Notes: generated by a model from the letters alone, not told the origin. Shown: positions 27,715-34,293, counted from the first letter of the stretch. The stretch is DNA of 64,000 nt from Chitinophaga sp. (GCF_017745275.1 NZ_JAGHZS010000006.1:496001-560000); one strand, 5' to 3'. Numbers and translations are program-made.

Positions 27715-28251
27715 TTATGTTCTGAGAATGGCAGTGATGTTTCCAATTAGAAATGGGATGGTGATAAAGTAGATAAGGTTGTAAAAGCAGATGAGAAATA
27801 TACAGCCTGAATCCCAATTTTTATTCTTTATTTGTTCGTAAAGGCAGCCTGTATACAGTGGTAAGATTGAGCAGAATAAAGTAATAAATGATGTGTATAT
27901 TAAGAACTTTCCAATATCCAGCCGTTTTACAAACGTAAGGTAACCGATGAAAATTAGGGAAATTATTAATATACAGTAAAGGAGCCACTTTTTGACTTGA
28001 TTGTTAATCTTCAGCCGTTCCAGCCGTTTTAATTGCTTAATAACGAAGATTCCCAACATTATAAAAATTAAGTAAAGAGGAATCCAAAAGAGAGAGGTGA
28101 ACAGGTCCTGAGGAGGTGACTTCATTCCTTGAGAAAGTCCCCATTTTGCAAAATTTGGGACCATTGAAAAAAGGCTGATAACTGTAGGTACAGCCGTAGT
28201 AAACAATGCTGAGGTATCGGCATTTATTAAGTTCTTTTCTTTCTTTTTCAT
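27715..28251 (-). CDS. Hypothetical membrane protein of the island
   Basis: This 178-residue protein has four likely membrane helices: near SLFWIPLYLIFIMLGIFVI, WLLYCILIISLIFIGYLTF, FLIYTSFITLFCSILPLY and FLICFYNLIYFITIPFLIG. The ATG at 28251 is preferred over an upstream TTG at 28275. No family is recognised. It is the cargo gene nearest the left attachment site, in opposite orientation to the XRE/MNT-HEPN pair. The base composition is AT-rich compared with the flanking chromosome, in keeping with transfer. Confidence 0.6.
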   Translation of the reverse strand: MKKKEKNLINADTSALFTTAVPTVISLFSMVPNFAKWGLSQGMKSPPQDLFTSLFWIPLYLIFIMLGIFVIKQLKRLERLKINNQVKKWLLYCILIISLIFIGYLTFVKRLDIGKFLIYTSFITLFCSILPLYTGCLYEQIKNKNWDSGCIFLICFYNLIYFITIPFLIGNITAILRT

Positions 28252-28563
28252 AGCACTATTGAGGTTAGGGATCAAAATATTAAGAAAGTAATGATATGGA
28301 GGTTAATCTGTTGTTAATCCACCTTTATTGAGCTTGTAGCCAGCAATGTTTTGGTAATCCCAAAACCCTTTTTCTCATGCTCCGCATTCGTAATAACAAA
28401 CCGGGGCGCTGCCGCCGCGCCCCCTTCCCCCGGCGTGGGGTTTCAAACAATGGGGGCTTGCATTGTCTATTAATTCGCCTTAACTGCGAATAGCAAGATG
28501 TATCGTTGTAGATACAACGAACTTTTCCTTTGCTCCGGAGTCGCGCGGATATAGGGCTGAAAT
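28252..28563. other. GC-rich structured non-coding segment in the island
   Basis: Between two minus-strand genes, 28400-28450 turns abruptly GC-rich (runs such as CCCCCTTCCCCC within otherwise AT-rich island DNA). A perfect hairpin, TCGTTGT/ACAACGA with a four-base loop, lies at 28503-28520. No reading frame here looks coding. It could be the remains of a mobilisation or regulatory region, but I cannot identify an origin of transfer. Confidence 0.4.
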
Positions 28564-28809
28564 TTAAAATTCCGGCCAATCTTTTGTTTCGTCTTCAGCT
28601 ACATCTAAAAGCTCCATTAAACTGGATATATCCCAAATAATATCATCCATATCCAGCGGGACACCATCCAGTGTATGTTGTATATAGGACACGAAAGCCC
28701 TCCGTAAGTTGCGGTTGACACGCTTTGCCGGATGGTATTCCAAAAACTGTTTGAACTCCTTTTTTAGTGGTTTACTAACCTTTAACTTAGGAAGTTTATT
28801 ATTTTTCAT
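28564..28809 (-). CDS. Small hypothetical protein, 81 residues
   Basis: The protein is highly charged, with a basic first half (KLPKLKVSKPLKKEFKQF) and an acidic second half (DMDDIIWDISSLMELLDV). This charge split is like that of small DNA-binding or antitoxin-type proteins, but no family is recognised. It is transcribed away from the XRE gene, 199 bases apart. Its AT-rich upstream region contains TATCTTTA on the minus strand, near the expected promoter position. Confidence 0.6.
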   Translation of the reverse strand: MKNNKLPKLKVSKPLKKEFKQFLEYHPAKRVNRNLRRAFVSYIQHTLDGVPLDMDDIIWDISSLMELLDVAEDETKDWPEF

Positions 28810-28965
28810 ATCACCTTAAATTATAAAAGCGGCTTTGGCTGTCTGTTCAAGGTGACAAAGAATTTAGTTGTATAAAGATAATTAAATTTCGTTTGTAGAG
28901 AAAATATTTATATTTTTAGTTAATATTGATGTGTTTATAGAGAATAGACTATTAGAAATCAATCT

Positions 28966-29010
28966 ATTAGGCAAATGTATATTTGTATAAAGCAATTTTA
29001 TTTGCCTAAT
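28966..29010 (+). promoter_or_regulatory. Promoter and inverted-repeat operator of the XRE/MNT-HEPN operon
   Basis: ATTAGGCAAAT (28966-28976) and ATTTGCCTAAT (29000-29010) are perfect 11-bp inverted arms 23 bases apart. Between them lies TATATTTG (28978-28985), an exact TAnnTTTG -7 element. The right arm runs into the ATG (29009) of the XRE gene. A dimeric regulator bound here would block transcription and initiation, which fits autorepression by the XRE protein. Confidence 0.65.
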
Positions 29011-29221
29011 GGAAAAATTAATATTGAATAGACTTAAAATTGTTTTGGTAGAAAAGCATATTACGAATAAACAACTGGCTAAGGTGTTGGATAAAACCCA
29101 ATCTACCGTTTCTCAATGGTGTACGAATGATAAACAGCCAAGTTTGGAAACGTTCTACCATATTGCAAAATATCTTGATGTGGATTTAAAGGATCTGTTT
29201 GTCTCCACTAAGAACAAATAA
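29009..29221 (+). CDS. XRE family helix-turn-helix regulator
   Basis: This 70-residue protein is a single Cro/C1-type DNA-binding domain: NKQLAKVLDKTQSTVSQWCT is the helix-turn-helix and PSLETFYHIAKYLDVDLKDLF the closing helices, shown here as overlapping family hallmarks. It starts inside the right arm of an inverted repeat and is followed after 9 bases by the MNT-HEPN gene, so it probably represses its own operon. Small XRE proteins directly upstream of toxin-antitoxin-like genes are common on Bacteroidota mobile elements. Confidence 0.88.
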   Translation: MEKLILNRLKIVLVEKHITNKQLAKVLDKTQSTVSQWCTNDKQPSLETFYHIAKYLDVDLKDLFVSTKNK

Positions 29222-29230
29222 ATTGCCAGT

Positions 29231-30091
29231 ATGAAAACTTCGTTAGATCATCTCCCTCAGGATAAGCGTGAGCAGTTGAACCAGGTTGTCCAGGTTATTA
29301 TCGATTCAGTACAACCTGAAAAAATTATTCTTTTTGGTAGTTATGCAAGGGGTAAATGGGTTGAGGATCAACACATGGAAGGGCATATTCTGCATGAATA
29401 TGTAAGCGACTATGATATTTTGGTTGTGACGCGCAGAGGTGATGAAAGGGTGGAACATGATGTACAGGAAATGGTAGAAGCTCGGTGCAATTTTTATACG
29501 CCTGTTACAATTATTGTACATAGTATTGATTATGTAAATGCCCGATTATCCGAAGGGCAATATTTCTTTTCGGATATTAAGAAAGAGGGCATCTTATTGT
29601 ACGATGCCAATAATATCCCGCTGGCGGAGCAAAGAGATTTAAGTCCCACTGACAGGAAAAATATTGCTCAGGAGGATTTTGATACATGGTTTAGTACAGC
29701 CCGGGAATTTTTGATTGATACAGAAAATGCCCTATATAGAAAAAGCCTGAAAAATGCAGCGTTTTATTTACATCAGGCCGCAGAACGTACCTATAATGCC
29801 GCTATCTTGGTATTTACTGGATATAAACCCCGCACGCACAACTTGGGCAGATTAATACGTCTATGTAGAGACTTTTCTCCTGAAATGGCAACAGTATTCC
29901 CCAACAATACTAAAGAAGAAACACATTTATTTAACCTTTTGAAGAAGGCTTATATTGATGCCCGCTATAAAAAGGATTATGCAATTACTGAAGAGGAGTT
30001 GAGCGTTCTTATTGACAGGATAAAACAGTTGCAGGCCATTACTGAGCGTATTTGTGGAGAAAAAATTGCTTCACTGGGTGCTGTGGAATAG
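29231..30091 (+). CDS. Fused MNT nucleotidyltransferase-HEPN domain protein
   Basis: The 286-residue protein joins two domains usually encoded as a toxin-antitoxin pair. Residues about 15-125 form a minimal nucleotidyltransferase: ILFGSYARGKW (GSxxxG) and SDYDILVV (DxD). Residues about 150-275 form a HEPN helical bundle, with FYLHQAAERTYNAAIL and YIDARYKKDYAIT. In active HEPN ribonucleases the late helix has R-x4-6-H; here it reads RYKKDY with no histidine, so RNase activity is doubtful. MNT domains can AMPylate HEPN partners. It is co-transcribed with the XRE gene. A defence, stress or element-maintenance role is an inference. Confidence 0.85.
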   Translation: MKTSLDHLPQDKREQLNQVVQVIIDSVQPEKIILFGSYARGKWVEDQHMEGHILHEYVSDYDILVVTRRGDERVEHDVQEMVEARCNFYTPVTIIVHSIDYVNARLSEGQYFFSDIKKEGILLYDANNIPLAEQRDLSPTDRKNIAQEDFDTWFSTAREFLIDTENALYRKSLKNAAFYLHQAAERTYNAAILVFTGYKPRTHNLGRLIRLCRDFSPEMATVFPNNTKEETHLFNLLKKAYIDARYKKDYAITEEELSVLIDRIKQLQAITERICGEKIASLGAVE

Positions 30092-30214
30092 GTGGCTTTT
30101 GTTCTTGTGCAATATTCGCTGCATTCTCCCTTTTCGACCAGCGGGAGAAAAGGGCAAGCGGTTTTTGTGGAACAAAAACACCGCTTGCTAACAGAGCGAA
30201 GCCTGTTTCAAGTC

Positions 30215-30350
30215 CGCGAACGGGTGGCAAGGCCGCCCGTTCAATCTTCCCGGGCAGGCAGCAACACTGCCCTGCCCAATCTTCGCGGACAGGCGGCTCT
30301 GCCGCCGTCCAGTCTCCGCAGGCGGGTAGCGAAGCTGCCCGTTAATCTCC
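30215..30350. repeat. Tandem array of four stem-loop repeats, 33-35 bp each
   Basis: Units lie at 30215-30249, 30250-30284, 30285-30317 and 30318-30350. Each holds a GC-rich stem of the form CGGGTGGC-aag-GCCGCCCG, or its variants, followed by a spacer like CAATCTTC or TAATCTCC. Stem bases covary between units (for example GGCGGC/GCCGCC against GGGTAGC/GCTGCCC) while the spacer is kept, which suggests that pairing is maintained. Related words, GCTAACAGAGCGAAG and GCTAACGAAGG, flank the array. Confidence 0.7.
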
Positions 30351-30406
30351 GCTCTGCTAACGAAGGGCTGGTGAAAAGAGAAAATAGGATCGGGTAAAAA
30401 ACGACA

Positions 30407-30485
30407 GTGCCTTTTAAACAGATGATTTTTCTGGTAGCGCCGGGTAACGATCTCCCGTTGCAAAAATCATCTGTTTAAAAGGCAC
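30407..30485. repeat. Perfect 24-bp inverted repeat with structured loop
   Basis: The arms at 30407-30430 (begins GTGCCTTTTAAACAG) and 30462-30485 are perfect reverse complements, 31 bases apart. The loop has its own CGGG/CCCG pairing. It lies 24 bases beyond the recombinase stop codon, on the side of the island's cargo. It may be the recombinase gene's terminator, a recombination or processing site, or the end of a nested element. Confidence 0.75.
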
Positions 30486-30509
30486 AAGCCCGCCGCAGGC
30501 GAACACAGC

Positions 30510-31760
30510 CTAACCGATCTGCTGCTGTAAAGCTCCTCCTTCACCAAATAAGCGGTCTCTTAATTTGCGCATGTTATTACTGATCTTCCGCTGTGTGATC
30601 TTGGCGTATATCTGTGTCGTACGAATGCTCTTATGTCCTAACATTTGGCTCACTGTTTCCATGGGCACATCATTTTCCAGTGTTACCGTAGTAGCGAATG
30701 TGTGCCGGGCTGTATGAGTAGTTAAGTGCTTTCTAATCCCGCAAACAGTCGCGACCTCCTTCAGATACCCATTATAGCGCTGATTGCTGTTTACTGGCAA
30801 TAACCGCTTGTGGTATACACAATAAAGATGCTCTTTATACCGCTCTATGATTTCCAATGGGATAGGTAATAGGGGAACCCGCTCCGCCGTGTTGGTCTTC
30901 ACCCGGTCCTTTATTATCCACTTTTCGCCGTCAATGCCGGTTACAATATTGGCAGGGGAGAGGGTTAAAACGTCCCGGTAGGCATACCCGGTAAAACAGC
31001 AGAACAGGTAAACATCCCGTACTTCGGCCAATCTTGGGATCAGCTCTTTTTTATAAAGCGTCATTATTTCCTCCATGGTGAGCCGTTCCCGCTGAGGGTC
31101 TTCATAGGTGCATTTAAAGCCCGTCAAAGGATTAGCGCCCAGCCATCCATGTTCTACCGCCATTTTTATCACCTGTTTCAGAATCCGTACATACTTCATT
31201 GCCGCGTTTGTACCAATACCCTGCGCCGTGGTAAGGAAATGTTCGAAGTCAGCAGCAAAAGCCAACTTCACATCGTTGAGTAATTTATCTGATACATGAT
31301 AACGGTGCTTTAAAAACGCTTTAACCTTCCCTTGCGCGGCTTCGTACTTCTCCAAAGTTGCCGGGGCTTTCTTTCCAGCCTTCACCTTTTCTGCAAACCG
31401 CCGGTTGTGCAGCTCAAAGGCTTCACAAAGCGTCCTTTGCTGCACACCAATGCCTAGATAAGCATTTTTCAATATTTCCGCTGTAATAGGCTTATTTAGC
31501 GATAGTAAATGACTGTAATGCCGGTGTAGATCAGCTTTCATAACGGCCAGTTGTTGGTTAATCGTTTGGGCTTCATCGGAATTGCCCTTTACGCACTGGT
31601 TTTGCTGGTTCCATAGGTTTGCATGTACATGCCGGTAAGTGGAAAGCTCCACACGTTTTGTACCTACAGTCAGGCGGAGATAAATTGCCGGCTTGTCATT
31701 TTTGCGGCGATGGCGGTTAAGCCAGAAAAGAATAGAAAAACTTTGATGACCTTTTTCCAT
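30510..31760 (-). CDS. Tyrosine recombinase (integrase) of the island
   Basis: This 416-residue integrase has an N-terminal arm-binding domain (FWLNRHRRKNDKPAIYLRL), a SAM-like core-binding domain (about 110-210) and a catalytic domain with the conserved residues: Arg in CCFTGYAYRDV, Lys in the beta-turn (IIKDRVKT), HTARHTFAT (HxxR), GHKSIRTTQIY (His and the nucleophile Tyr). It resembles Bacteroidota phage- and conjugative-transposon-type integrases. ATG 31760 is preferred; the frame opens further upstream at 31850. It lies 262 bases from tRNA-Asp and is the enzyme expected to have inserted the island there. Confidence 0.92.
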   Translation of the reverse strand: MEKGHQSFSILFWLNRHRRKNDKPAIYLRLTVGTKRVELSTYRHVHANLWNQQNQCVKGNSDEAQTINQQLAVMKADLHRHYSHLLSLNKPITAEILKNAYLGIGVQQRTLCEAFELHNRRFAEKVKAGKKAPATLEKYEAAQGKVKAFLKHRYHVSDKLLNDVKLAFAADFEHFLTTAQGIGTNAAMKYVRILKQVIKMAVEHGWLGANPLTGFKCTYEDPQRERLTMEEIMTLYKKELIPRLAEVRDVYLFCCFTGYAYRDVLTLSPANIVTGIDGEKWIIKDRVKTNTAERVPLLPIPLEIIERYKEHLYCVYHKRLLPVNSNQRYNGYLKEVATVCGIRKHLTTHTARHTFATTVTLENDVPMETVSQMLGHKSIRTTQIYAKITQRKISNNMRKLRDRLFGEGGALQQQIG

Positions 31761-31945
31761 ACAACACTGATTTTTGTTAACCAATTTTGTTTCAACTTCA
31801 CTTGTCTTGACACCACTTAACATTTGGTCAAACACAATCCAGATCAGCACTTCAGGCCAATGAGGTTAGCAAATATACGACGTGAATCTGCTAACCGTAC
31901 CGCTCACATTTTATTTGGATTACTTTGATATATTTTGATACAGAT

Positions 31946-31990
31946 AAAAACAAGAAACCCGCGTAAACACTTAATTTACGCGGGTTTCTT
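31946..31990 (-). terminator. Island-borne terminator downstream of tRNA-Asp
   Basis: AAGAAACCCGCGTAAA (31952-31967) pairs perfectly with 31975-31990 over 16 bp; on the minus strand it is followed by CTTGTTTTTATC. It lies 33 bases after the tRNA 3' end, inside the island, and so replaces the terminator lost at 27.48 kb. Confidence 0.8.
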
Positions 31991-32020
31991 TACTTCTTTG
32001 TTCTTATCTGAACTTTAAGA

Positions 32021-32037
32021 TGCGGACCGGACGGGAC
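32021..32037. repeat. attR: 17-bp repeat within the tRNA-Asp 3' end
   Basis: Second copy of the island boundary repeat. It covers the 3' half of the acceptor stem and part of the T arm of tRNA-Asp, so the tRNA remains complete at this end. Confidence 0.85.
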
Positions 32038-32096
32038 TCGAACCCGCGACCTCCGCCGTGACAGGGCGGCATTCTAACCAACTGAACTACCGATCC
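32023..32096 (-). tRNA. tRNA-Asp (anticodon GTC)
   Basis: The minus strand folds into a complete cloverleaf of 74 bases. The acceptor stem GGATCGG pairs with CCGGTCC (one G-T pair); the D loop contains AGTTCAGTTGGTTAGAAT, the anticodon stem is GCCGC/GCGGA-type with loop CTGTCAC (anticodon GTC), and the T loop is GTTCGAGTCC. The discriminator base is G, as expected for Asp. CCA is not encoded. The 3' end is the integration site of the island. Confidence 0.95.
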
Positions 32097-32169
32097 ATTC
32101 CTGACATATTAATAAGAAGCTCTTATCTTTCTGTCTCCCAATTCGTTGTGTTCCTCCGTTTTGGGATTG

Positions 32170-32202
32170 CAAAGATAGCAACAAAGTTCCCAATTAAGCA
32201 AA
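32170..32202 (-). promoter_or_regulatory. Promoter of tRNA-Asp
   Basis: On the minus strand TTTG (32199-32202) is followed after 21 bases by TATCTTTG (32170-32177), an exact Bacteroidota -33/-7 pair. Transcription would begin near 32163, giving about 65 bases of 5' precursor before the tRNA. A weaker divergent box, TATCTTTA at 32229-32236, may serve accA. Confidence 0.7.
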
Positions 32203-32266
32203 TCTTTTTTAAAAAATATTTTCAGCATTATCTTTACACCCGATCTTTAACCAATTTAATCAAATT

Positions 32267-33220
32267 ATGCAATTCCTGGATTTCGAGAAACCTATCGCTG
32301 ACTTATATGAGCAGCTGGAGAAGCTGAAGGAAAATGGTGAAAAATCAGGCGTAGACGTATCTGCTACCGTGAGCGAGTATGAACAAAAAATTGCTGATAC
32401 CCGCCAGCACATCTACGACCACCTCACCGCCTTCCAGCGCGTACAGCTGAGCCGTCATCCGGATAGGCCCTATACGCTGGCGTACATCGAAAAGATGTGT
32501 ACCAACTTTACGGAACTGCATGGCGACCGGAATGTAAAAGACGATAAAGCCATGGTAGGCGGTTTCGCCGATCTCGATGGTGAAACAGTGATGTTTATTG
32601 GCCAGCAGAAAGGCATAAACACCAAAATGCGTCAGTTGAGAAACTTCGGTATGGCTAACCCGGAAGGATACCGCAAAGCCCTCCGACTCATGAAGCTGGC
32701 GGAAAGATTTAATAAGCCTATCGTTACCTTAATCGATACTCCCGGCGCTTATCCAGGGCTGGAAGCAGAAGAAAGAGGCCAGGCAGAAGCTATTGCCCGT
32801 AATCTTTTTGAGATGGTAAAACTTCGCGTACCTGTTATCTGCATCATTATCGGCGAAGGTGCATCTGGTGGCGCATTAGGTATTGGTATCGGCGACCGCG
32901 TATTTATGTTGGAAAATAGCTGGTATACCGTGATCTCTCCTGAAAACTGCTCCACCATCCTGTGGCGTAGCTGGAACTTCAAGGAAAAAGCAGCAGAAGA
33001 ACTGAAACTCACTTCTGATTATATGAGCCAGTTTGGCCTGGTAGACGGCATCGTACGTGAGCCACTCGGCGGAGCCCACGTAAACCCTGATGAAATGGCA
33101 CAATTATTAAAAGTGCGCATTAAGGAAACACTGGCAGAATTAAAGAAAATAGATCCCGATACCCGTATAGAACAACGTATTGATAAGTTCTCCCGCATGG
33201 GTTTTTACGAAGAAAAATAA
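32267..33220 (+). CDS. accA: Acetyl-CoA carboxylase carboxyltransferase subunit alpha
   Basis: AccA with AccD transfers the carboxyl group from carboxybiotin to acetyl-CoA, giving malonyl-CoA for fatty acid synthesis. The protein is 317 residues, the usual length, starting MQFLDFEKPIADLYEQLEKL. Conserved strings include LSRHPDRPYTLAYIE, FTELHGDRNVKDD, MANPEGYRKALRLMKLAERF, TLIDTPGAYPGLEAEERGQ and GEGASGGALGIGIGDR. No accD is beside it, as is common in this phylum. It is the first chromosomal gene right of the island and is followed by dapA after 80 bases with a hairpin between. Confidence 0.96.
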   Translation: MQFLDFEKPIADLYEQLEKLKENGEKSGVDVSATVSEYEQKIADTRQHIYDHLTAFQRVQLSRHPDRPYTLAYIEKMCTNFTELHGDRNVKDDKAMVGGFADLDGETVMFIGQQKGINTKMRQLRNFGMANPEGYRKALRLMKLAERFNKPIVTLIDTPGAYPGLEAEERGQAEAIARNLFEMVKLRVPVICIIIGEGASGGALGIGIGDRVFMLENSWYTVISPENCSTILWRSWNFKEKAAEELKLTSDYMSQFGLVDGIVREPLGGAHVNPDEMAQLLKVRIKETLAELKKIDPDTRIEQRIDKFSRMGFYEEK

Positions 33221-33238
33221 AAAATATTTAGAGATCAC

Positions 33239-33283
33239 AATAAAAATTTCGAATTTCGGCCTTCGAAGTTCGAAATTTTTATT
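33239..33283 (+). terminator. Hairpin between accA and dapA
   Basis: AATAAAAATTTCGAA (33239-33253) pairs perfectly with TTCGAAATTTTTATT (33269-33283). The inner TTCGAA words offer alternative pairings. It is AT-rich, and the right arm itself supplies the T run. It lies 18 bases after the accA stop and 17 bases before dapA, so it may end accA transcripts or stabilise their 3' ends. Confidence 0.6.
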
Positions 33284-33300
33284 TTCCCGTAAACACAGTC

Positions 33301-34176
33301 ATGGAACAACTAAAAGGCACCGGGGTGGCATTGGTAACACCCTTTAAAGCAGATGAAAGCATAGATTGGAATGCTTTGGAAAAGTTGATCAACTACGTGA
33401 TCGATGGCGGTGTGAACTATGTTGTGTCATTAGGCACAACTGGTGAAACACCTACTCTTTCTGCAGATGAAAAGCTGGATTTGATAAAATTCACTTTTGA
33501 AAAGGTGTCGAAGCGGGTGCCCGTAGTGATTGGTATTGGTGGTTATGATACACGGGAAGTAGTGAAAAGGCTGGAAACATGCCCAATAGATCAGGCAGCA
33601 GCAGTACTCAGCGTAGCGCCGTATTACAGCAAGCCTACACAGGAAGGAATTATTCAGCATTATAAAGCTATTGCGGCCGTATCTCCCAAACCCATTATCC
33701 TGTATAATGTACCCGGACGTACCGGTCGTAATATGACCGCAGAAACTACCCTGCGCCTGGCGCATGAGGTGGAAAACATCGTGGCCATGAAAGAAGCTTC
33801 CGGTGATATGCTGCAATGCATGCAGATTATCCGGGATAAACCGAAAGACTTTCTCGTCATCAGTGGTGATGATGCCCTGGCACTCGGCCAGCTGGCCTGT
33901 GGCATGGATGGCGTTATTTCTGTGGCGGCCAACTATTTCGCAACGGATTTCTCCAGCATGGTGCATGCCGCACTGGTAAACGATTTCCCATCTGCCCGTG
34001 CATTGAATAACAAAATGCTGGAAGGATTTGATATGATGTTCACCGAAAATAACCCGGCTGGTATCAAGGCATTCCTGCACCACGCAGGCATCGTCGAAAA
34101 TTATTTCCGACTCCCTGTAATGCCGGTCACAGATCAGCTGTACAGCAGGATAGGAGCATATCTGAAAAAATACTAG
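33301..34176 (+). CDS. dapA: 4-hydroxy-tetrahydrodipicolinate synthase
   Basis: DapA condenses pyruvate with aspartate semialdehyde, the first committed step to diaminopimelate and lysine. The 291-residue protein starts MEQLKGTGVALVTPFK. Family features are VSLGTTGETPTL (substrate-binding GTTGE), the tyrosine in ILYNVPGRTGRNM, and the Schiff-base lysine in VAMKEASGD (about residue 164). VISGDDALAL and GVISVAANYFA complete the barrel. Its TAG stop forms the start of a 47-bp palindrome shared with the stop of convergent rnz. Confidence 0.96.
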   Translation: MEQLKGTGVALVTPFKADESIDWNALEKLINYVIDGGVNYVVSLGTTGETPTLSADEKLDLIKFTFEKVSKRVPVVIGIGGYDTREVVKRLETCPIDQAAAVLSVAPYYSKPTQEGIIQHYKAIAAVSPKPIILYNVPGRTGRNMTAETTLRLAHEVENIVAMKEASGDMLQCMQIIRDKPKDFLVISGDDALALGQLACGMDGVISVAANYFATDFSSMVHAALVNDFPSARALNNKMLEGFDMMFTENNPAGIKAFLHHAGIVENYFRLPVMPVTDQLYSRIGAYLKKY

Positions 34177-34293
34177 CAGAAAGCTGAAAGCATAAAGCAG
34201 AAAGCTATTTTAGCGAATGACCAGAGCCAATATTTATACGCTTTAATCATTCGCTAAAATAGCTTTCTGCTTTATGCTTTCAGCTTTCTGCTA
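34174..34293. terminator. 47-bp perfect palindromic arms between dapA and rnz stop codons
   Basis: Arms 34174-34220 and 34247-34293 are perfect reverse complements over 47 bases with a 26-base loop. The left arm begins with the dapA TAG and the right arm ends with the complement of the rnz TAG, so the palindrome spans exactly stop codon to stop codon. The word GCAGAAAGCT occurs twice in each arm. It can act as a bidirectional terminator, but it is much longer than needed. Confidence 0.85.

Larger units (their letters stand above)
30092..30509. other. Non-coding island segment with stem-loop array and long inverted repeat
   Basis: This 418-base stretch between the MNT-HEPN gene and the recombinase gene is GC-rich and dominated by inverted repeats. 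Several frames are open but their translations are repetitive and arginine-rich, as expected of read-through of repeats. It holds the four-unit array (30215-30350) and the long inverted repeat (30407-30485) listed separately. Confidence 0.65.
27516..32037. mobile_element. Integrated genetic island at tRNA-Asp (4.5 kb)
   Basis: A 17-base direct repeat, TGCGGACCGGACGGGAC, occurs at 27516-27532 and again at 32021-32037, where it covers the 3' end of tRNA-Asp. A tyrosine recombinase gene lies next to the tRNA copy, the classic layout of integration into a tRNA 3' end. Cargo is a membrane protein, a small unknown protein, an XRE regulator, a fused MNT-HEPN protein and structured non-coding DNA. 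No relaxase, transfer or replication gene is visible, so it is a small, probably non-self-transmissible element or the remnant of a larger one. Confidence 0.85.

Noticed and set aside
28325..28579. 84-codon minus-strand frame in the island
   Set aside because: It crosses the GC-rich segment and overlaps the small gene at 28564; the translation is Arg/Pro-rich without family features.
30215..30350. CRISPR array
   Set aside because: Repeats are imperfect, directly adjacent with no unique spacers, and no cas gene is in the window.
30052..30397. Open frames of about 100 codons over the stem-loop array
   Set aside because: They translate the GC-rich repeats into Arg/Ala/Gly-rich repeats, exist in several frames, and overlap the MNT-HEPN gene end. 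No protein family fits.
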